A stretch of DNA of 23,450 nucleotides from Flavobacteriales bacterium (GTDB taxonomy: Bacteria > Bacteroidota > Bacteroidia > Flavobacteriales_D > Crocinitomicaceae), in contig CANJQZ010000007.1 in the NCBI GenBank assembly GCA_947476515.1, forward strand, positions 1 through 23,450, given 5' to 3'. Made by a program: the position numbers and the translations under genes. Shown here one piece after another: positions 1 to 8,618 of the stretch. The first letter of the stretch is position 1; each line of letters begins with the position of its first letter. The notes below the pieces were generated by a model that had not been told where the DNA came from, made no database searches, and saw nothing but the letters and a program-made list of their open reading frames with translations.

Positions 1-1461
1 GGAAAAGCCATTTGAAGCAATCAAATTTAATTCTTTAAATTCCAACCAATCTTTTATTCCATATAATTCAGCGTTCTCACGATCCACCAATTTAGATAAT
101 ATTTTTATTACATCATCCTTTGAAGTGGAAAAACTAAGATACCTTGTTTTCTTTTCCGACTTACTGAATAAAATAAAATCATTTGAATTACTTTCAATTA
201 TTTTTGGAGACTGAGCCTTAGAAAATTTCCTGTATTCTGCTAAAAAGGCTTCTTCCATCGCCAAATCTGCTTTATTTTTAGATCTGATTAATACAATTTG
301 TTCATTAGAATTATTCGATTTAAGATAGTTCGCCATTTCCACAGCAACGAGTGCATTTGAGCTTGGGATTTGATACACATATTGATTTTGCTTTAATAGC
401 TCTGAATTTAAATTAACAGGAACAACATCTATAATTTCATGCAGCGCGCAAAATTTAGCAACTTCCTCAGCTTGTTGCTTATGTAAAGGAGAAATAATCA
501 AATTGACCTTTAAGAGTTCTTTACTTGCTAAAATCGAAGTTAAACTTTGACTAGCACTCGAATAATCATAAAAAGTTACCTCACCCTCCAGACCCCATTT
601 CTTTAAAGAATCAATTGCTAGTAAAGCACCCATATAATATTCCGTTGAAATCTTTGACATTCCTCTGAGAGGATATTTTACAGTATCTAATCCAAAAGGA
701 AGGAACACCGCTATGTTTATGTTTTTATTAGGAGTGAGCGAAAGCTTTGTAGTGAATTTAAAAGGCTCAGATAGCTGAGCAGGAATCTCACGATTTAGAT
801 CCACTTTATCCTTTGAATTATTTAAGGGGATTTTAATAATAGATCCGGTTTTAAGCGATCCACTTTTTAGTTTATTAATTTCTTTCAATTGCTCTGCTGG
901 AACCATAAATCTCTTAGCAATAGTGTATATGGTTTCGCCACCCTTTACGGTATAGGATAGGATTGAATCTGAAAACTCAAAACTTCTGAGAATAATTACA
1001 GAGTCTTTAGGAAGATTTACAATTTCATTTTGTGGCATTTCTTCCCAAATCGGCATTCTTAGGGCTGCATTTTTTATAGTCAAAATCTGTCCGATTTTGA
1101 TTCCCAAGTCAACACCTGGATTCTCAATAATTAAAGAATCAACTTTTACAAAATACTCCCTTGCGATACTAAACAAAGTTTCCTTTGCAATAACGGTATG
1201 CTTAATTGTTCCTCTTTTAATAGGTAAATATAACTTTTGACCAAGAGTCAAAGAAAAATTCTTACTTATTGAATTTCTTTCCGAAATTTCCTCACTTCTG
1301 TAATTTGTTTTTTGAGCAATTGAATACAGCGTCATTCCGGATTTGACCTCAATAACATGACATAATACTTTATCATGTTCTAACACAGGTATCCACTGCT
1401 GAGCACTTAAAAAATGAGTCAAAAGTAAACTTAGTGCTAGAAAAGTATTTTTAATGTGCAT
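1..1461 (-). CDS. LysM repeat protein fused to a periplasmic-binding-protein-like domain (C-terminus cut by window edge)
   Basis: The 487 residues visible from the ATG at 1461 are open to the left edge, so the C-terminus is missing. Residues 1-20 look like a Sec signal peptide ending LSA before QQW. Three LysM-type repeats follow at about 36-80, 88-130 and 170-212, each with the pattern of 'V..G.T.YSIA' then a closing 'G..L.I'. From about residue 247 ('NINIAVFLPFG') the sequence resembles a type I periplasmic binding fold, as in branched-chain amino acid ABC substrate-binding proteins. LysM repeats normally bind peptidoglycan, so the protein is probably exported and wall-associated. No ABC permease or ATPase lies nearby, so transport is not implied. 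It starts 3 bases after the guaA stop and is probably co-transcribed with guaA; this pairing is, from memory, common in Bacteroidota. The actual ligand is unknown. Confidence 0.85.
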   Translation of the reverse strand, partial: MHIKNTFLALSLLLTHFLSAQQWIPVLEHDKVLCHVIEVKSGMTLYSIAQKTNYRSEEISERNSISKNFSLTLGQKLYLPIKRGTIKHTVIAKETLFSIAREYFVKVDSLIIENPGVDLGIKIGQILTIKNAALRMPIWEEMPQNEIVNLPKDSVIILRSFEFSDSILSYTVKGGETIYTIAKRFMVPAEQLKEINKLKSGSLKTGSIIKIPLNNSKDKVDLNREIPAQLSEPFKFTTKLSLTPNKNINIAVFLPFGLDTVKYPLRGMSKISTEYYMGALLAIDSLKKWGLEGEVTFYDYSSASQSLTSILASKELLKVNLIISPLHKQQAEEVAKFCALHEIIDVVPVNLNSELLKQNQYVYQIPSSNALVAVEMANYLKSNNSNEQIVLIRSKNKADLAMEEAFLAEYRKFSKAQSPKIIESNSNDFILFSKSEKKTRYLSFSTSKDDVIKILSKLVDRENAELYGIKDWLEFKELNLIASNGFS

Positions 1462-1464
1462 ATT

Positions 1465-2997
1465 TTATTCCCATTCAATAGTAGCAGGAGGTTTTGAACT
1501 TATATCATAAGTAACTCTATTTATCCCTTTGACTTGATTGATGATTTTATTAGAAATAGAAGCAAGGAATTCATACGGAAGATGACACCAATCTGCAGTC
1601 ATTCCATCAGTTGAAGTCACCGCTCTTAAAGCAACGGCATTTTCATAGGTTCGCTCATCTCCCATTACACCAACAGTCTGAACAGGAAGGAAAATACTTC
1701 CAGCTTGCCAAACATCTTTATATAAGTCAGCTTCTTTCAATCCTTTAATAAATATGGAATCTACTTCCTGTAGAATGGCTACTTTTTCTTTTGTTACCTC
1801 GCCTAAAATTCTAATTCCTAACCCTGGACCTGGAAATGGATGTCTGCTTAAAATTTTATCATCAATATTTAAAGCAGTACCAATTCTTCTTACTTCATCT
1901 TTAAACAACAAGCGCAAAGGTTCAACTACACTTAATTTCATGTAATCTGGTAGTCCACCGACATTATGATGTGACTTTATGGTTTGTGAAGGTCCTCCAG
2001 TACCAGAAACGGACTCAATTACATCAGGATAAATAGTGCCTTGACCCAGCCATTTTGCATGCTCAACTTCTTTTGAAGCATCATTAAAAACATCTATAAA
2101 AACTTTTCCTATTGCTTTTCTTTTTAATTCAGGGTCAGTCAATCCTTTTAATTCTGAATAAAACAATTCAGATGCATTTATACCTTTAACATTTAACCCC
2201 ATTCCTTTATAGGATTCTAGTACTTCAGCATACTCATTCTTTCTTAGCAAGCCATTATCAACAAAAATACAATGTAAATTTTCCCCAATTGCTTTATGGA
2301 GAAGCACTGCAGCAACAGAAGAATCTACACCTCCCGAAAGACCTAAAATAACGCGATCGCTGCCTAGTTGCTCTTTTAACTTAGTTACACTTTCTTCTAC
2401 AAATAAAGCAGGCGTCCAATCTGCTGAGCAAGAACAAACATGATAAATAAAATTCTTCAATAATAGAGTTCCTTCCAAAGAGTGATAAACTTCCGGATGA
2501 AATTGAACACCAAAAGTATCTTCTCCTAATATTTCATAAGCTGCAATAGCAACATCAGAAGTACTTCCAACCACCATATAATTTTCAGGAATATCTGTTA
2601 TAGAATCACCGTGAGACATCCAAACCTGAGAATCCATTGAAATCCCCTGCATTAATCGGGAATTAGAATTTACCATAGACAAGTTGGCTCTTCCATACTC
2701 TCTTGTGTTCGACGATTGCACTTTCCCCCCGTATTCCTGGGCTAATAATTGCGCACCATAACACACTCCAAGTAGTGGTATGTGTCCTTTAAAAACACCT
2801 AAGTCTGGTTTTGGAGCAGCTACATCTCTCACTGAGAATGGACTACCGGATAAAATAACTCCTTTTAGATTAGCAAAGTCCACCGGAATTTTATTCCAAG
2901 GGTGGATTTCACAATAAACATTTAGCTCTCTAATTCTACGCGCAATCAATTGGGTATATTGTGAGCCGAAATCAACGATTAAAATGGTTTCATGCAT
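1465..2997 (-). CDS. guaA: GMP synthase (glutamine-hydrolysing)
   Basis: This enzyme converts XMP to GMP using ATP and ammonia from glutamine, the last step of de novo guanine nucleotide synthesis. The 510-residue length is normal. The N-terminal class I glutamine amidotransferase domain has nucleophile C79 in 'LLGVCYGAQL' and the H167/E169 pair in 'GVQFHPEV'. The ATP-pyrophosphatase domain has the PP-loop SGGVDS at 221-226, and the protein ends with the family signature 'PPATIEWE'. An upstream in-frame start would add ten residues, but the ATG at 2997 places 'ILIVDFGSQYTQ' at the usual distance from the N-terminus. It is divergent from secA, with a -7 box only 4 bases before the ATG. It is followed after 3 bases by the LysM gene. 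Confidence 0.98.
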   Translation of the reverse strand: MHETILIVDFGSQYTQLIARRIRELNVYCEIHPWNKIPVDFANLKGVILSGSPFSVRDVAAPKPDLGVFKGHIPLLGVCYGAQLLAQEYGGKVQSSNTREYGRANLSMVNSNSRLMQGISMDSQVWMSHGDSITDIPENYMVVGSTSDVAIAAYEILGEDTFGVQFHPEVYHSLEGTLLLKNFIYHVCSCSADWTPALFVEESVTKLKEQLGSDRVILGLSGGVDSSVAAVLLHKAIGENLHCIFVDNGLLRKNEYAEVLESYKGMGLNVKGINASELFYSELKGLTDPELKRKAIGKVFIDVFNDASKEVEHAKWLGQGTIYPDVIESVSGTGGPSQTIKSHHNVGGLPDYMKLSVVEPLRLLFKDEVRRIGTALNIDDKILSRHPFPGPGLGIRILGEVTKEKVAILQEVDSIFIKGLKEADLYKDVWQAGSIFLPVQTVGVMGDERTYENAVALRAVTSTDGMTADWCHLPYEFLASISNKIINQVKGINRVTYDISSKPPATIEWE

Positions 2998-3001
2998 AGC
3001 A

Positions 3002-3009
3002 CAAAGATA
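3002..3009 (-). promoter_or_regulatory. Predicted -7 box TATCTTTG for guaA
   Basis: Read on the minus strand the box is TATCTTTG, an exact match to the Bacteroidota TAnnTTTG element. A TTTG at 3031-3034 (minus) lies 21 bases upstream and could be the -33 element. The box ends only 4 bases before the guaA ATG at 2997, so transcription would begin at or next to the start codon. Confidence 0.6.
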
Positions 3010-3106
3010 ATTGATATTCCTAAGCACTTACAAAAATTTATTCTATAGATTTTATTTTTTTAACATCCAATCACTAGAGTTTGATTTTTATAACTACTAA
3101 TTTGAT

Positions 3107-3114
3107 TAACTTTG
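3107..3114 (+). promoter_or_regulatory. Predicted -7 box TAACTTTG for secA
   Basis: This is an exact TAnnTTTG match 26 bases before the secA ATG at 3141. A TTTG at 3080-3083 is 23 bases upstream, slightly long for the usual -33 spacing. The position supports 3141 as the real start, because the in-frame extension back to 3081 would begin upstream of the predicted transcript. Confidence 0.55.
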
Positions 3115-3140
3115 GACTTTACATTAAGATAATTATTACA

Positions 3141-6100
3141 ATGATAAGTGACCTTATAAAAAAGATTTTTGGTGATAAGAACGCTAAAGACGAAAAACTA
3201 TACCAACCCTTCATAGTTGACACAAATAAAGCTCTACAAGTAATTCAGAATATAAGTGATACTGAACTGCGTGGAATGACGCAATCTTTTCAAGAAAGGA
3301 TAAAAAATGAAAAGCAACAGTTAGAAGATGAATTAAAAGCACTTGAAGAAAAAGCAGCTGATAGCAAAACCTCTATTGATGATAAAGAGGAATTGTTTGA
3401 ACAAATTGATAAATTATCTAAAGCAATTGACGATCAAATTGAAATGACTTTATTGGAAATTTTACCAGAAGCATTTGCCGTAGTTAAAGAAACCGCCAAC
3501 AGATGGGTAAATAATGGCCAATTGGAAGTTGACGCTTTAGATTTTGACAGAAATCTTTCCTTAAAAAAAGATGGGATTACCATTAATGGCGATAAAGCAA
3601 TTTGGCACAATGAATGGACTGCTGCAGGCACGAAAGTAAAATGGAACATGGTTCATTACGATGTACAATTAATGGGTGGTGCAGTTTTACATAAAGGAAA
3701 TATCGCTGAAATGCAAACAGGTGAAGGTAAAACACTTGTCGCAACACTTCCTGTATATTTAAATGCACTTGCAGGAAAAGGAGTGCATATTGTTACAGTA
3801 AACGACTATCTTGCAAAACGAGATTCAGAATGGATGGGACCTTTATATCAGTTTCATTGTTTAAGTGTAGATTGTATTGACAAGCACCAACCTAATTCAA
3901 CTGAACGCCGATTAGCTTATCAAGCTGACATTACTTTTGGAACCAACAATGAATTTGGCTTTGATTATCTCAGAGATAATATGGCTGGACAAGTTGATGA
4001 ATTGGTTCAAAGAAAACATCATTTTGCTATTGTAGATGAAGTCGATTCCGTTTTAATTGATGATGCGAGAACTCCATTAATTATTTCTGGTCCAACACCT
4101 AAAGGTGATGAGCATGAATTTCATGAATTAAAACCAAGAATAGAAAGAATTGTTTCAGCTCAAAAAGCACTAGTTCAACAATGTTTAATAGATGCAAAAA
4201 GATTGCTTGCCGTAATCAACACACCACCTGAAGATAAAAATGAGGCTAAAGTAATGTTGGAAGAAGGTGGAATAGCGTTGCTTCGAGCACACAGAGGATT
4301 ACCTAAAAATAAAGCTCTTATCAAGTTTTTGTCTGAACCAGGAATTCGCGTTCATCTTCAAAAAACCGAGAATTTTTATATGCAAGAACAAGGAAAGCAT
4401 ATGAAAAAAATAGACCTTGAATTATTCTTTGTCATAGAAGAAAAAAATAACACCATTGAATTAACTAGTAAGGGAATTGATTTAATCTCAGGATCTGACG
4501 ACAGAGATTTTTACATTATGCCTGATATTGGTGCAGAAATTGCCAAACTTCAAAAAGAAAATTTAAATAAAGAAGCTTTTCTGACTGAAAAAGATAATCT
4601 TGTTAGAGAATATTCCATTAAATCAGAAAGAATTCATTCCATAAATCAATTACTTAAAGCATATACTTTATTCGAAAAAGAAGTCGAATATGTTATCCTT
4701 GACAGTAAAGTGAAAATTGTCGATGAGTCAACAGGTCGTATTCTTGAAGGTCGCAGATATTCTGATGGTTTACATCAAGCCATTGAAGCAAAAGAAAATG
4801 TTCAAATTGAAGCAGCAAGTCAAACCTATGCTACTGTAACTTTGCAGAATTATTTTAGAATGTATCATAAGTTAGCAGGAATGACAGGAACTGCTGAAAC
4901 AGAGGCAAAAGAATTTTATGATATCTATAAATTGGATGTAATCATTGTTCCAACCAATAGAAATATCATTAGAAAAGATGATAATGATTTAGTTTTTAAA
5001 ACTGCTTTAGAGAAATTCACCGCTGTAATTGATGAAATTGAAAAATTAGTTGCCGCAGGAAGACCAGTTTTGGTTGGAACAACAACAGTAGAAATTTCAG
5101 AATTACTAAGCCGAATGCTTCAGTCAAGAAAAATTGAGCATCAAGTATTGAATGCAAAATACCATCAAAAAGAAGCTGAAATTGTTGCGAATGCTGGAAT
5201 GGCAGGTTCAGTAACTATTGCAACCAATATGGCTGGTCGTGGAACAGATATTAAATTAGGTCCAAATGTCAAAGAAGCAGGTGGATTGGCGATTATTGGC
5301 ACGGAAAGACATGATTCTCGCCGAGTAGATAGACAATTAAGAGGTCGATCAGGAAGGCAAGGCGATCCCGGATCTTCTCAATTTTTTGTTTCTCTTGAAG
5401 ATGACCTGATGCGTAAATTTGGATCAGAACGCATTGCGAAATTAATGGACCGAATGGGATTAAAGGAAGGTGAAGTGATAACTCATGGAATGGTTTCTAA
5501 ATCAATCGAGCGTGCTCAGAAAAAGGTAGAAGAAAATAATTTTGGTATTCGTAAGCGCTTATTGGAATACGATGATGTAATGAATGCCCAAAGAAAAGCG
5601 ATCTACAAGAAACGCAAAAACGCACTTTTTGGTGACCGATTGGATATTGATGTTGACAATATGTTTTATGAGCATTGTGAAACAACTGTTCTAAAATCTT
5701 CAAAAAGTTCTTTCCAAGAATTTGAAATTGAGTTAATTCGCACTATTGGTATTGACTCACCTGTTTCAGAACAAGAATACAAATCTCTAGATCAAATGGA
5801 ATTGATCCATAAGATTTATGTTGCAATGATGGAACAATACAAAAGAAAAGGAGAGAAAATTGCAGTTACTGCCATGCCTCAAATTAAACATGTTTTTGAG
5901 ACGCTTTCAGACAAATATAAAAATATTGTATTCCCATTAACAGACGGAAGAAAGGAATTACAACTAATCATTAATCTTGAAGAAGCATACAAGTCTAATG
6001 GTGCAATAATAAATAAGGCATTTGAAAAAAATATCATTTTAGGAATGATTGATAATGAGTGGAAAGAGCATCTAAGAGAAATGGACGATCTTCGTTCAGC

Positions 6101-6482
6101 TGTTAATAATGCCACTTACGAGCAAAAAGATCCATTAGTAGTCTATAAATTAGAGTCATATGAATTATTTAAAAACATGCTTGCAAGATTAAATGAAGAA
6201 GCTATTGAATTATTAATGAAGTTGAATATCCCAGCGGAACAAGCACTGCAGAGTACCAATAAAGAGGAGCATCAAAGTAATTATGATAATGCAAGAACAA
6301 ATAATTCCAATGCAACACCACCACCTCAATTTAGAGGAAGTGATGGATATCGCCAAGCGATTGAAAATTCAATGCCTCAGCAAGAAAAGAAACAACCCGT
6401 AATTGCGGAACCTAAGGTTAATCGAAATGATACTTGTCCTTGTGGAAGCGGAAAGAAGTTCAAACAATGCCATGGAAAATAA
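3141..6482 (+). CDS. secA: Preprotein translocase ATPase SecA
   Basis: SecA drives unfolded secretory proteins through SecYEG at the inner membrane by ATP hydrolysis. The protein has 1113 residues, longer than the ~900 of E. coli SecA. The Walker A motif 'MQTGEGKT' lies at 191-198 and Walker B 'DEVD' at 299-302. The helicase-type motifs 'MTGTAETEA', 'TNMAGRGTD' and 'RQLRGRSGRQGDPG' follow. The extreme C-terminus has the zinc- and SecB/ribosome-binding motif with C1099, C1101, C1110 and H1111. Extra length lies in an acidic, coiled-coil-prone N-terminal stretch (about 45-100) and in an insertion after 'TPLIISGP' in the preprotein cross-linking domain; both are, from memory, usual in Bacteroidota SecA. 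The ATG at 3141 gives 'MISDLIKKIFG', a typical start. The stop overlaps the next start by one base (TAATG). Confidence 0.98.
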   Translation: MISDLIKKIFGDKNAKDEKLYQPFIVDTNKALQVIQNISDTELRGMTQSFQERIKNEKQQLEDELKALEEKAADSKTSIDDKEELFEQIDKLSKAIDDQIEMTLLEILPEAFAVVKETANRWVNNGQLEVDALDFDRNLSLKKDGITINGDKAIWHNEWTAAGTKVKWNMVHYDVQLMGGAVLHKGNIAEMQTGEGKTLVATLPVYLNALAGKGVHIVTVNDYLAKRDSEWMGPLYQFHCLSVDCIDKHQPNSTERRLAYQADITFGTNNEFGFDYLRDNMAGQVDELVQRKHHFAIVDEVDSVLIDDARTPLIISGPTPKGDEHEFHELKPRIERIVSAQKALVQQCLIDAKRLLAVINTPPEDKNEAKVMLEEGGIALLRAHRGLPKNKALIKFLSEPGIRVHLQKTENFYMQEQGKHMKKIDLELFFVIEEKNNTIELTSKGIDLISGSDDRDFYIMPDIGAEIAKLQKENLNKEAFLTEKDNLVREYSIKSERIHSINQLLKAYTLFEKEVEYVILDSKVKIVDESTGRILEGRRYSDGLHQAIEAKENVQIEAASQTYATVTLQNYFRMYHKLAGMTGTAETEAKEFYDIYKLDVIIVPTNRNIIRKDDNDLVFKTALEKFTAVIDEIEKLVAAGRPVLVGTTTVEISELLSRMLQSRKIEHQVLNAKYHQKEAEIVANAGMAGSVTIATNMAGRGTDIKLGPNVKEAGGLAIIGTERHDSRRVDRQLRGRSGRQGDPGSSQFFVSLEDDLMRKFGSERIAKLMDRMGLKEGEVITHGMVSKSIERAQKKVEENNFGIRKRLLEYDDVMNAQRKAIYKKRKNALFGDRLDIDVDNMFYEHCETTVLKSSKSSFQEFEIELIRTIGIDSPVSEQEYKSLDQMELIHKIYVAMMEQYKRKGEKIAVTAMPQIKHVFETLSDKYKNIVFPLTDGRKELQLIINLEEAYKSNGAIINKAFEKNIILGMIDNEWKEHLREMDDLRSAVNNATYEQKDPLVVYKLESYELFKNMLARLNEEAIELLMKLNIPAEQALQSTNKEEHQSNYDNARTNNSNATPPPQFRGSDGYRQAIENSMPQQEKKQPVIAEPKVNRNDTCPCGSGKKFKQCHGK

Positions 6483-7252
6483 TGCGTAATTTGGGAAATA
6501 AAAGCATAGTAATTATCGGTTCCGGTGCTGTTGCTCATTATTTCACAAATTTATTTATTGAAAAAGGCATTTCTGTTTCAGGATTGTTTAGTAGGAATGA
6601 GACAACTGGGTTTAATATCACCATGCAATATAACATTCCCTTTTTTGATACCTTGTCAGCATCATGTGGTGAAGTCTATTTTGTTGCTGTTAAGGATGAT
6701 TCTGTTATTTCAATAATTAATGAACTCCCTAAGACTGCAGCTGTTATTTACACTTCTGGAACTATTGATTTGTCACTAATAAACCATCCTAATTGTTCCG
6801 TATTTTACCCCTTACAATCTTTTGATGGAGATCTTTCTATGGAAGCACAAGAAATTCCTATATTATTGGAAAGTAAAAGTACTGAGTCGTATTTAGATTT
6901 GCAGGAACTTTGTAAAACCTTAGGACACCCCTATTTCGAAGTAAATTCTGAAAAAAGAAAAGAAATTCATCTTTGTGCTGTCTTTCTAAATAATTTCATT
7001 AATCACATGGTTACGATTGCCTTTGATGAAATGAAATCAAGAAGTATTGAATCTGAAATCCTAAAACCATTAATTGAAAAAACAATGCGTCAATTGCTTA
7101 CAGGAGATTCAATTAAAAAACAAACTGGTCCAGCTAAAAGAAATGATAAGAATACCATAATTGAACATAAAAAAATGTTGAATGGAGACTCCCTTGATGT
7201 TTACACCGTGATGACCAATAGTATTTTAAAAAAGTTTGGACATGAATTATAA
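6482..7252 (+). CDS. Rossmann-like and DUF2520 domain protein
   Basis: The protein has 256 residues. An N-terminal nucleotide-binding Rossmann fold has the glycine motif 'IGSGAVA' (G13, G15) after the first beta strand. The C-terminal part, from about residue 125, resembles DUF2520 and is mostly helical. Such proteins resemble NADP-dependent oxidoreductases of the F420/ProC type, but no substrate is known, so function is open. The start is the ATG at 6482, overlapping the secA stop by one base; the open frame extends upstream inside secA but the coupled start is more natural. Its 3' end overlaps the KdsC-like gene by 11 bases. DUF2520 followed by a KdsC-like HAD is a familiar pairing in Bacteroidota, often beside maf, which is absent here. 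Confidence 0.85.
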   Translation: MRNLGNKSIVIIGSGAVAHYFTNLFIEKGISVSGLFSRNETTGFNITMQYNIPFFDTLSASCGEVYFVAVKDDSVISIINELPKTAAVIYTSGTIDLSLINHPNCSVFYPLQSFDGDLSMEAQEIPILLESKSTESYLDLQELCKTLGHPYFEVNSEKRKEIHLCAVFLNNFINHMVTIAFDEMKSRSIESEILKPLIEKTMRQLLTGDSIKKQTGPAKRNDKNTIIEHKKMLNGDSLDVYTVMTNSILKKFGHEL

Positions 7253-7757
7253 AATTAAACTTAGAACAATCGACACCTTTATTTTTGATGTTGATGGAGT
7301 GCTCACCAATAGTCTAGTTTATTTATTTGACAATCAACTCTACAGGAGCTTAAATAGCAAAGATTCCTATGCCATTCAATATGCGCATAAAATGAACTAT
7401 AAAATATTTATAATAACTGGTGGAGATTCTATTGATATTCAAGAGAGATTATTGGAATTAGGCGTAACTGAAGTTAGACTTAAAAGTCATAACAAAGTTA
7501 CTGTTTACAATGAATTAAAAGAAAAATATCAATTGGTTGATGAACATGTTTTGTATATGGGAGATGATATTCCAGATATTCCATTATTGAAAATGGTAGG
7601 AGTTGCTGCTTGTCCATCGGATTCAAGTGTTGATGTATTGCAAAATACAAATTATCAGTCTCGATTAAAAGGGGGTGAAGGTTGTGTGCGTGAAATTATA
7701 GAACAAGTTATGCGGGTTCAAGAAAAGTGGATGAAAGATTTGGCTTTTGAATGGTAG
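7242..7757 (+). CDS. KdsC-like HAD-superfamily (IIIA) phosphatase
   Basis: The 171-residue, cap-less HAD hydrolase resembles KDO-8-phosphate phosphatase. Visible motifs are I 'FDVDGVLT' with nucleophile D16 and acid D18, II 'IITGGDS' with T59, a candidate motif III lysine K85 in 'KSHNK', and IV 'MGDDIPDIP' with D108, D109 and D112. Family members form tetramers in the cytosol and remove phosphate from KDO-8-P in lipopolysaccharide core synthesis. No kdsA, kdsB or kdsD lies here, so the substrate is an inference; related enzymes act on other sugar phosphates. The ATG at 7242 is preferred over a TTG two codons upstream. It overlaps the DUF2520 gene, implying translational coupling. It converges on the aminotransferase gene with one base between the two stops and no obvious terminator. 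Confidence 0.85.
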   Translation: MNYKIKLRTIDTFIFDVDGVLTNSLVYLFDNQLYRSLNSKDSYAIQYAHKMNYKIFIITGGDSIDIQERLLELGVTEVRLKSHNKVTVYNELKEKYQLVDEHVLYMGDDIPDIPLLKMVGVAACPSDSSVDVLQNTNYQSRLKGGEGCVREIIEQVMRVQEKWMKDLAFEW

Positions 7758-7758
7758 A

Positions 7759-8616
7759 TTAAATCCCTAATTCTTTCTCCCAATGGGCATTTAGGAGTAC
7801 AATTAGTTTTCTTGAAATATTATTCATGTAACGCTTAGTTCTGTAACCTCCTACCCAATTTATTCCTCGGATGGCATTGGTGAAAAACATCTCATCTGCA
7901 GATAATAAATGTTGAGGAAGAATAGAGCATTCGTATACTTTAATCCCATTATTAATAGCTAAATTTATTATCTGCATGCGCATAGTTCCAGCGATACATC
8001 CTTCCTCTAAACCTGGAGTATATAACACACCATTACTAACAATAAAAACATTACTACTGGAAGACTCGATCACATTTCCTGGTTCATTGGTCAATAACAT
8101 ATCATCTAATCCACTCTCATGGCCACAAATTGCTGCCATTACATAAGTCAATCCCATTTTTGTTTTATAATTGGACATGAAATTTTTATACAATTTAATA
8201 TCCTTATAGATATCAACTTCCAAACCTTTTGCATTTAACTCAAAATGGTTGACAACATAAGGATACACTTCGATATAGAATGTACATTCATTAGATTCCG
8301 GAAGATAAGCCCCTCCTGTCATCCTATCTAGAGAAATCCTACAACGACCTCCAGTTTTAATCCCTGATTTATTTAGAAGTTCAATTATTTTTTCCTCAAA
8401 AAAAGCAGCAGTATAAAAACTTGGAATACGCATTTTCAAAATACGAGCGCCTTGCAACATCCTCGTGATATGATGTTCCATATTTAAAGGTTTACCTTCC
8501 ATAACACGAACACTTTCAAAAACACCATCGCCATATAAATGTCCTCGGTTACCAGGATTTATAGTTGGAGCCTCATTGGAGAGAATTGTTCCGTTGTTAT
8601 TAATATATAAGGTCAT
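7759..8616 (-). CDS. Class IV PLP-dependent aminotransferase or aminodeoxychorismate lyase
   Basis: The 285-residue protein belongs to fold-type IV PLP enzymes, which include branched-chain and D-amino acid aminotransferases and PabC. Key features are the early 'GHLYGDGVFESVR' segment, the PLP Schiff-base lysine K151 in 'SNYKTKMGLTYV', E184 with the phosphate-binding 'ESSSSNVF', and 'LEEGCIAGTMRMQI' near the substrate pocket. It could be an aminodeoxychorismate lyase (p-aminobenzoate for folate) or an aminotransferase. No pabA or pabB is visible to decide. The ATG at 8616 is chosen over a TTG two codons upstream; it begins 2 bases after the rhomboid stop, so the two genes form an operon. It converges on the KdsC-like gene. 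Confidence 0.85.
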   Translation of the reverse strand: MTLYINNNGTILSNEAPTINPGNRGHLYGDGVFESVRVMEGKPLNMEHHITRMLQGARILKMRIPSFYTAAFFEEKIIELLNKSGIKTGGRCRISLDRMTGGAYLPESNECTFYIEVYPYVVNHFELNAKGLEVDIYKDIKLYKNFMSNYKTKMGLTYVMAAICGHESGLDDMLLTNEPGNVIESSSSNVFIVSNGVLYTPGLEEGCIAGTMRMQIINLAINNGIKVYECSILPQHLLSADEMFFTNAIRGINWVGGYRTKRYMNNISRKLIVLLNAHWEKELGI

Positions 8617-8618
8617 AC

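Noticed and set aside
4080..4500. Extra ~100 residues in SecA after 'TPLIISGP' that could look like an inserted domain.
   Set aside because: Bacteroidota SecA proteins, as I recall them, commonly carry this expansion, including 'LLRAHRGLPKNKALIKF', so it is not specific to this organism.
7751..7770. Terminator between the convergent KdsC-like and aminotransferase genes.
   Set aside because: The stops are one base apart and no inverted repeat with a T-run is visible on either strand.
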